Assembly (NCBI GenBank): GCA_945910975.1
Contig: CAMDZY010000053.1
Location: 1-10,327, forward strand
From: an uncultured Clostridia bacterium
GTDB lineage: Bacteria > Bacillota > Clostridia > Oscillospirales > Oscillospiraceae
Length of the DNA: 10,327 bases
Direction of reading: 5' to 3'
Shown here: piece after piece, positions 6,153 through 10,327 of the stretch
How positions within the stretch are numbered: position 1 is the first letter of the stretch
Layout: each line of letters starts with the position of its first letter
Notes under the pieces: generated by a model
The model's database searches: none
What the model saw: only the letters and a program-made list of their open reading frames with translations
What the model was told of the DNA's origin: nothing
Made by a program: the position numbers and the translations under genes

Positions 6153-7046
6153 TTATCGCTTTGCCGTGATCACGCGGATGGCGTCATGGAGATTTTTGGC
6201 TTCTACTACGGCATGGCCGTTTTCCTGTTCGCCGTCCAGCGTCCAATCCATGTCCGGCTGTGCCGTGATTGTCACTGCCCTTGTGGACACAAATTCCAAC
6301 ATTCTGGATTCATAATTCTGCTTTGTCAATGCAAGAATACATTCGTTCAAATCAAAAATATTGGCCGGGCGTTTGACCAAAAGCAATTCAAACAGGCCGT
6401 CATTCATGTCGACCAGACTGGGGTCGAGCGTTAAGATGCCGCCCACAGAGGTGGAGTTGCTGATTGCGCCGAACAGGTAGCTGTCCTCCAGCACCTTGCC
6501 TTCCGCAGTTTCCAACTTCACCGGGTAGCCGCGCAGGCTGCGGATTTCCTTGATGCCGCCCAAAATATACGCCAAATGCCCCAGCATATTCTTCACATTT
6601 TGCGATGTCGCATACGATGTTTTCGTAAACGCGCCGAACGATGCCACATAGGAAAAATGTCGCTCGCCGAATTGTCCCACGTCAAAATATCTCGGCTCAC
6701 CCGTTATAATATCGCGTGTGGCCTGCAAAATATCCTTGGACAGTCCCAGGCTGTTCGCAAAATCATTGGTACTGCCGCAAGGGATATAGCCGATCGGACA
6801 TTGACTTTCAGAACGGATCACGCCGGACACCACTTCATTAAACGTGCCGTCGCCGCCGGCACAGATCACAATGTCAAAGTCCGCCGCGCGCTGCTCCGCC
6901 ACTACGGTACCGTCACCGCGTGCAGCAGTCATATGAACCGTTACATCGAATTCAGACGCATTTAAAATGCCTACAATTTCCGCCAGATTTCGGCTTCCTT
7001 TTTTCTTGCCGGAGCAAGGATTCATAATCAATAAAACTTTCTTCAT
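6153..7046 (-). CDS. Diacylglycerol kinase family (YegS/BmrU-type) lipid kinase
   Basis: This 297-residue cytoplasmic lipid kinase phosphorylates diacylglycerol or a related lipid, typically recycling diacylglycerol released from phospholipid head groups into phosphatidic acid. The DAGK catalytic domain shows NPCSGKKKG (9-17), the nucleotide-binding GGDGTFNEV (64-72) and PCGSTNDFANSLG (89-101). A C-terminal half follows with VASFGAFTKTSYAT, DPSLVDMNDGLFEL and a late WTLDGEQ containing the acidic catalytic residue position of the family. The start at 7046 gives the canonical MKKVLLIMNP opening. The frame stays open to 7211, but that extension is antisense-like sequence inside pssA and lacks homology. 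A G-rich stretch (GGGGTTAG) just upstream is a weak ribosome site, and an ATG four codons earlier is possible. It lies downstream of pssA, consistent with a phospholipid operon. Confidence 0.93.
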   Translation of the reverse strand: MKKVLLIMNPCSGKKKGSRNLAEIVGILNASEFDVTVHMTAARGDGTVVAEQRAADFDIVICAGGDGTFNEVVSGVIRSESQCPIGYIPCGSTNDFANSLGLSKDILQATRDIITGEPRYFDVGQFGERHFSYVASFGAFTKTSYATSQNVKNMLGHLAYILGGIKEIRSLRGYPVKLETAEGKVLEDSYLFGAISNSTSVGGILTLDPSLVDMNDGLFELLLVKRPANIFDLNECILALTKQNYESRMLEFVSTRAVTITAQPDMDWTLDGEQENGHAVVEAKNLHDAIRVITAKR

Positions 7047-7069
7047 AGCTAACCCCATTCTTATAGCAA

Positions 7070-7098
7070 GCCACGCAAGGCCAAAAGTCCTGCGTGGC
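7070..7098 (-). other. Stem-loop between pssA and the lipid kinase gene
   Basis: GCCACGCA (7070-7077) pairs with TGCGTGGC (7091-7098), and the stem continues with GG/CC across a bulged A. The loop is about 8 bases. It starts about 10 bases past the pssA stop. On the minus strand the 3' side reads TTGCTATAAG, so there is no proper U-tract and full termination is unlikely. It may be an attenuator, an mRNA-processing site or a 3'-end stabiliser that lets pssA be expressed above the downstream genes. Confidence 0.55.
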
Positions 7099-7107
7099 GA
7101 TGTTTGC

Positions 7108-7842
7108 CTAAAGTTCCTCTGTATTTGTGCTTGCTTGGAGCATCTCCACCGATGTCTTTGCCGCCTGTCTGGGCTGCTCTGCGCGTTTGATGCGGGAATG
7201 CTTTGCCGCAAACAACAAAATCAGCGCGATCAGCAGTCCCGCTGCCAGCATCACAAGCGATGCCGCCAATTTTGGCTTTTTAATGGAGAACGGCGTAATA
7301 AACAAAATTGCCACCAACAGCAATGCGCCGGTGTAGACCCACGGGAACGCATTGCACGGCATAAAATAGCGCAGGATATAGACAACCGGGATAATCAGCG
7401 CAGCCGTGGTGATTGGAAGACCCTGATATTTTGCGCGAACCTCATCGGTTTGGCTCTGTCGGGTTTCCTCCGTCACGTTGAAATATGCCAAGCGAATCAA
7501 TCCGGCCAGCACATAGAACGCGCAAATCACGGTAATCAACACCCACATCAGGCGGTTATGTATGCTTTCGCCCCAAATTTCCAGGCAAATGGAGGCCGGA
7601 AGCACGCCAAAACAGACCAGATCGCACAGGGAGTCGATTTGAATGCCAAACTTTTTCTCTTCATTTGTCCGATCCGTCTTACTGCGCGCCACTTTTCCGT
7701 CGAACATATCACACAAGCCGCAAAACAGCAGAGCAAAAATTGCCATCAGCGGGTGGTTAAACTTCGCGCAGGCGATGCCGATAATACTCGAAATCAGACT
7801 GATATATGTTAGAATCACTGTGTAATTATAAAATCCAATCAT
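7108..7842 (-). CDS. pssA: CDP-diacylglycerol--serine O-phosphatidyltransferase
   Basis: This 244-residue membrane enzyme joins CDP-diacylglycerol and L-serine to form phosphatidylserine, the precursor of phosphatidylethanolamine. The CDP-alcohol phosphotransferase signature is complete: Asp45, Asp48-Gly49, Ala52-Arg53, Gly66, Asp70 and Asp74, with IDSLCDLVCFG closing it. The spacing between Arg53 and Gly66 is 12 residues, about four more than the textbook motif; I recall the same insertion from other clostridial PssA proteins. Several membrane segments follow, and the last 30 residues form a polar, basic-then-acidic cytoplasmic tail. The start at 7842 has GAGGAG (minus strand of 7849-7854) six bases upstream. 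The frame is open 33 codons further up, but that sequence is not family-like and has no ribosome site. No psd gene is seen in the window. Confidence 0.93.
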   Translation of the reverse strand: MIGFYNYTVILTYISLISSIIGIACAKFNHPLMAIFALLFCGLCDMFDGKVARSKTDRTNEEKKFGIQIDSLCDLVCFGVLPASICLEIWGESIHNRLMWVLITVICAFYVLAGLIRLAYFNVTEETRQSQTDEVRAKYQGLPITTAALIIPVVYILRYFMPCNAFPWVYTGALLLVAILFITPFSIKKPKLAASLVMLAAGLLIALILLFAAKHSRIKRAEQPRQAAKTSVEMLQASTNTEEL

Positions 7843-7971
7843 AAGCTGCTCCTCTTGTTTCTCAACTGCATTCCGCAGCGAAACACCAGTCGCCCACTGC
7901 ACCGCAGGCGAACCGCTCTTCGTGCTGCCCTCTTCCGGCATTTGGGAATTGCGGCAGCATGGTCACTTTGT
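7843..7971 (-). other. Structured 5' leader of pssA
   Basis: The leader between the predicted start site and the pssA ATG is markedly more G+C-rich than the A/T-rich DNA just upstream. It can form a promoter-proximal hairpin (GCTGCC at 7958-7953 with GGCAGC at 7929-7924, with inner TTCC/GGAA pairing) and smaller CTGC/GCAG stem-loops nearer the gene. No intrinsic terminator is visible in it, and I do not recognise a known riboswitch class. It also holds an in-frame open stretch from an ATG at 7941 with no ribosome site. A regulatory role is possible but only inferred from its length and pairing. Confidence 0.35.
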
Positions 7972-7977
7972 TCTACT

Positions 7978-8006
7978 ATTATAACACAGTTTTTCTCAAA
8001 CGTCAT
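7978..8006 (-). promoter_or_regulatory. Extended -10 promoter for the pssA operon
   Basis: On the minus strand TATAAT (7983-7978) is preceded by TGT, an extended -10 element. A -35-like ATGACG (8006-8001), matching 4 of 6 consensus bases, is spaced 17 bp away. Transcription would begin near 7971, leaving a leader of about 128 bases before pssA. Confidence 0.7.
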
Positions 8007-8130
8007 CCCTTATTTCTTAATAAGTAATTATTTTTTCTTTTATTTTTGGTAATATTGGGAATAAGCGGTCGATTTTACGGGTATCTTCCGGTAATATCGC
8101 AATTTTGATACACAAATGGAAGATGCATAC
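8007..8130. other. A/T-rich intergenic stretch with no gene
   Basis: This is the rest of the 355-bp gap between pssA and the ferredoxin gene (7843-8197). It is A/T-rich, especially 8007-8060, holds two short GGTAATAT copies (in 8048-8056 and 8084-8092 approximately), and has no coding frame, RNA gene or convincing promoter that I can support. The A/T richness probably serves as upstream sequence for the pssA promoter. Confidence 0.6.
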
Positions 8131-8160
8131 AGAGGCCGGAAGCATAGCGTTCCGGCCTCT
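8131..8160 (-). terminator. Hairpin downstream of the ferredoxin gene, likely terminator
   Basis: AGAGGCCGGAA (8131-8141) and TTCCGGCCTCT (8150-8160) form a perfect 11-bp G+C-rich stem with an 8-base loop, starting 37 bases past the ferredoxin stop. The minus-strand sequence after it (GTATGCATCTTCCATTTG) is not a strong U-tract, so termination may be partial or the hairpin may mainly protect the 3' end. Confidence 0.6.
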
Positions 8161-8197
8161 AATTGTGCGGCAAGCAGCTTTTACATCGTAATGTTTC

Positions 8198-8707
8198 TCA
8201 TACGGTTTCTGTCAAAATTCCGCGCAAATCCACGATTGCGTGGCGCGGGCATTTTACTGCGCACATTCCGCAGCTCAGGCAAAGGCTTTCGTCAATCTGC
8301 GCGCAGTTGTTGATAACGCGAATGGCGCCGGCGGTGCAGGTTTTTTCGCACATTCCGCAGCCGATGCAGCTGACTGCGCAGACCTTGCGCGCGCCGCGTC
8401 CTGTTTTGGCATCTACGCCCTTGTCCAGATTGGAGCATTTCACCACGATATAGTTGGCGCAGTCGTGCAAATGGATCACCTTTTGCGGGCATTCGCGCAC
8501 GCATTTTCCGCACGCGATGCACTTCTCCTCGTCCACCTGTGCCACACCGATCTCGTTGATATGAATCGCGTCAAATTTGCACGCTTCCACACACGCGCCG
8601 CAGGCAATGCAGCCATATTCACATTTGGCATCGCCCTGATTGGCACGGCAGCCGCCGTTGCACGCGACCAGAGCAGCACGGTACGGGAATTTTTTCTTGA
8701 TCGTCAT
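8198..8707 (-). CDS. Soluble RnfB-like polyferredoxin with four [4Fe-4S] motifs
   Basis: This 169-residue cytoplasmic iron-sulfur protein has 23 cysteines. Four CxxCxxCxxxC motifs occur as two ferredoxin-like pairs, at Cys33-43 with Cys63-73 and Cys114-124 with Cys143-153. Motifs two and four keep the following Pro; one and three have Lys and Thr. The order and linkers (ALVACNGGC, KCEYGC, KFDAI, VDEEKC, the CSNLDKG and RKVCAVSCIGC segments) closely resemble the cluster-rich part of RnfB, but its membrane anchor is absent, as is the extra N-terminal cluster domain. Extra cysteines at 16, 20 and 29 might bind another centre. The ATG at 8707 follows the hydroxylase stop (TGATATG) by one base, with AGGAAGG upstream inside that gene, so the two are translationally coupled. 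It probably passes electrons to or from the hydroxylase. An in-frame ATG six codons earlier is less well placed. Confidence 0.88.
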   Translation of the reverse strand: MTIKKKFPYRAALVACNGGCRANQGDAKCEYGCIACGACVEACKFDAIHINEIGVAQVDEEKCIACGKCVRECPQKVIHLHDCANYIVVKCSNLDKGVDAKTGRGARKVCAVSCIGCGMCEKTCTAGAIRVINNCAQIDESLCLSCGMCAVKCPRHAIVDLRGILTETV

Positions 8708-8708
8708 A

Positions 8709-10327
8709 TCAATCCTTCCTTTCATACGGTGTGTTGTGCAGCGGCAGGGTCAGACGGCGTTCTCCGTCGAGCCGGAAATAGGCGTCGGCAATCGCCGGTG
8801 CGGTGGGAATGGAAGTGATCTCACCAATGCCGATCGCGCCGCAGGCCACGTTCAAGCCGGGTTTATCCACCACGATCGCCTTGATATCCGGCGTTTCATG
8901 TGCGCGGAACAGGCCAAGGGAGCCATATTTTTCAATGGGTTTGCAGTTTTCATCGATTGGATACCGCTCGCGCAGCGCATAGCCCATGGACATCACCACG
9001 CCGCCTTCAATCTGTCCTTCGCAGGAGAGCGGATTGACGGCCTTGCCGACATCGTGTGCGGCGACCATCTTTTCGACCTTTTTCGTCTTCGGGTCAAGAA
9101 TGCACATCTGCGTTGCATAACCATATGCCACGTGCGAAACCGGGTTGGGAACGTTGGCGCCCAACGGGTCTGTCTTGGCCAGGTACTCGCCGTAAAATTC
9201 CTGTCCGGCCAGCTCCGTAAGCGGTCTGTCCTGCTTGGCCTGCATCAGCTTTTCGCAGGCACGGCGGCAGGCCTCGCCGGTAATCATCGTCTGCCGAGAA
9301 CCGGAGGTATCGCCGGAATCCGGTGCGATCCAAGTGTTGCTGCGTTCATATATGATATCATCGCGATGCAAATCGGTGTTCGTGACCACCATCTGCACCA
9401 GCACCGTGCCGAGTCCCTGCCCGATGCAGGAAGCGCCGGTGTAAATATGCAGCTTTCCGTCGTCTTCCACAATCAGCTTGCAGCGTCCCCAGTCCGGGAT
9501 GCCAACGCCGACGCCGGCGTTTTTCATGGCGCAGGCAATGCCGACCGGCTTGCCCGATGCGATTGCTACATCATAATCTTCCTTGATGGCTTCCAGCGTT
9601 TCCACAAGGCCTGTGGAATCGTCCACAATTTGTCCGTTTGGCAGCACGCCGCCGGGACGGATGGCATTGCGGTAGCGAATTTCCCAAGGCGTAATGCCCA
9701 CTTCATCCGCCATCATATTCAGCAGTGTTTCCGTGGCAAAGCAGGTCTGTGTGACGCCGAAGCCACGGAACGCACCGGCAGGTGGGTTATTGGTATAGTA
9801 CGCCGTACCTTCAATTTCAAAGTTTTCATAGGCATAAGGTCCTGCCGCATGGGTGCAGGCACGCTCCAAAACCGGCCCGCCCAGCGATGCAAATGCGCCG
9901 GTATCGGACACGACCTTAGCCCTTACGCCTAAAATTTTTCCGTTTTCATCGCAGCCCATGGTAAAGTCCATTTCAAAATGGTGCCGCTTGGGGTGTACCA
10001 GCAGCGACTCAGGGCGCGACAGCTTTACCTTTACCGGGCGGCGGGTGCAATAGGCGATCAGCGCAGCGTGGTGCTGAACCGTCATGTCCTCCTTGCCGCC
10101 AAAGCCGCCGCCAACCAGTGCGTTTTGTACCTTCACTTTTTTGGAGCCAAGCATCAGCGAACATTCATGCAAGGTGGTATGGGCGGACTGGTCTGTGGAA
10201 ATAATCATAACATCGCCGTCGTCATCTATGTATGCGACCGCGCATTCGGGTTCCAAAAATGCGTGCTCCGTCCACGGCGTTTCAAAATGACGCGTTAAAA
10301 CGTGCTTGGCGTTGCGAATGGCTTCGT
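8709..10327 (-). CDS. Molybdenum hydroxylase, Se-dependent xanthine dehydrogenase-like (partial)
   Basis: The visible 539 codons are the C-terminal molybdopterin-binding part of a xanthine dehydrogenase/aldehyde oxidase-family enzyme; the N-terminus lies beyond the right edge. The frame is open across 10257-10327, where it reads HFETPWTEHAFLEPECAVAY, typical of the family, so the TTG at 10256 is not the start. Active-site landmarks are GGGFGGKE (Glu codon 10089-10091, counterpart of bovine Glu802), AFRGFG (Arg codon 9765-9767, counterpart of Arg880) and GIGE near the C-terminus (Glu codon 8820-8822, counterpart of Glu1261). GASCIGQGLGT and PDSGDTSGSRQT resemble the selenium-dependent xanthine dehydrogenase family as I recall it. 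Xanthine or another purine is the probable substrate. The distance to the N-terminus and any fused [2Fe-2S] domain cannot be seen. It is coupled to the downstream ferredoxin. Confidence 0.85.
   Translation of the reverse strand, partial: EAIRNAKHVLTRHFETPWTEHAFLEPECAVAYIDDDGDVMIISTDQSAHTTLHECSLMLGSKKVKVQNALVGGGFGGKEDMTVQHHAALIAYCTRRPVKVKLSRPESLLVHPKRHHFEMDFTMGCDENGKILGVRAKVVSDTGAFASLGGPVLERACTHAAGPYAYENFEIEGTAYYTNNPPAGAFRGFGVTQTCFATETLLNMMADEVGITPWEIRYRNAIRPGGVLPNGQIVDDSTGLVETLEAIKEDYDVAIASGKPVGIACAMKNAGVGVGIPDWGRCKLIVEDDGKLHIYTGASCIGQGLGTVLVQMVVTNTDLHRDDIIYERSNTWIAPDSGDTSGSRQTMITGEACRRACEKLMQAKQDRPLTELAGQEFYGEYLAKTDPLGANVPNPVSHVAYGYATQMCILDPKTKKVEKMVAAHDVGKAVNPLSCEGQIEGGVVMSMGYALRERYPIDENCKPIEKYGSLGLFRAHETPDIKAIVVDKPGLNVACGAIGIGEITSIPTAPAIADAYFRLDGERRLTLPLHNTPYERKD

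Noticed and set aside
7047..7211. N-terminal extension of the lipid kinase to 7211
   Set aside because: It would overlap the 3' end of pssA and add about 55 low-complexity basic residues before the canonical MKKVLLIMNP start.
7843..7941. N-terminal extension of PssA from the ATG at 7941
   Set aside because: There is no Shine-Dalgarno before 7941 and the 33 extra residues are not family-like, while the ATG at 7842 has GAGGAG at ideal spacing.
8640..9932. 430-codon plus-strand open frame opposite the molybdenum hydroxylase
   Set aside because: It is antisense to strongly supported coding sequence and has no domain-like content.

Overview
The window looks like chromosomal DNA from an anaerobic, endospore-forming Firmicute of class Clostridia, probably a gut Oscillospiraceae/Butyricicoccaceae-type organism. 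This rests on a sporulation gene (spoIIR), a DegV protein, non-mevalonate isoprenoid synthesis (IspE), strong AGGAGG-type ribosome sites, roughly 50% or higher G+C, and a xanthine-dehydrogenase-like enzyme beside a polyferredoxin. No RNA genes, insertion sequences or CRISPR arrays were seen.

Layout. (1) 1-155: a perfect 33-bp tandem duplication, then a strong hairpin terminator. (2) 156-2977, minus strand: a DUF1015 protein, ispE (4-bp overlap) and spoIIR, read in that order from a good sigma-A-type promoter at 3015-3043. spoIIR is separated from ispE by a 60-bp gap almost filled by an inverted repeat, and has a weak candidate sigma-F promoter. (3) 2978-3250: a divergent promoter region. The rightward promoter is an exact consensus TTGACA-17 bp-TATAAT. 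(4) 3251-5215, plus strand: DegV-family fatty-acid-binding protein, GtrA-like membrane protein and TrmB tRNA methyltransferase, tightly packed and ending at a bidirectional terminator (5219-5253). (5) 5260-7842, minus strand: pssA, a diacylglycerol-kinase-family lipid kinase, a PPC/DUF296 protein and a Nudix hydrolase. They are read from an extended -10 promoter at 7978-8006 through a leader of about 130 nt, with a stem-loop between the first two genes. (6) 8198-10327, minus strand: the C-terminal part of a molybdenum hydroxylase resembling selenium-dependent xanthine dehydrogenases, cut by the window edge. It is followed one base later by a soluble four-cluster [4Fe-4S] protein resembling the cluster-rich part of RnfB.

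How the genes work together. The pssA/lipid-kinase pair points to phospholipid head-group synthesis and lipid phosphorylation, and the DegV/GtrA pair may also touch lipids (fatty-acid carriage and lipid-linked sugar translocation). The right end is the most biologically suggestive part: a purine/aza-heterocycle hydroxylase translationally coupled to an Rnf-like ferredoxin implies electron transfer from substrate hydroxylation into the ferredoxin pool. Most of the window is ordinary housekeeping. The points worth a second look are that hydroxylase-ferredoxin pair, the inverted repeat over the spoIIR start, the 33-bp tandem repeat and the structured pssA leader.
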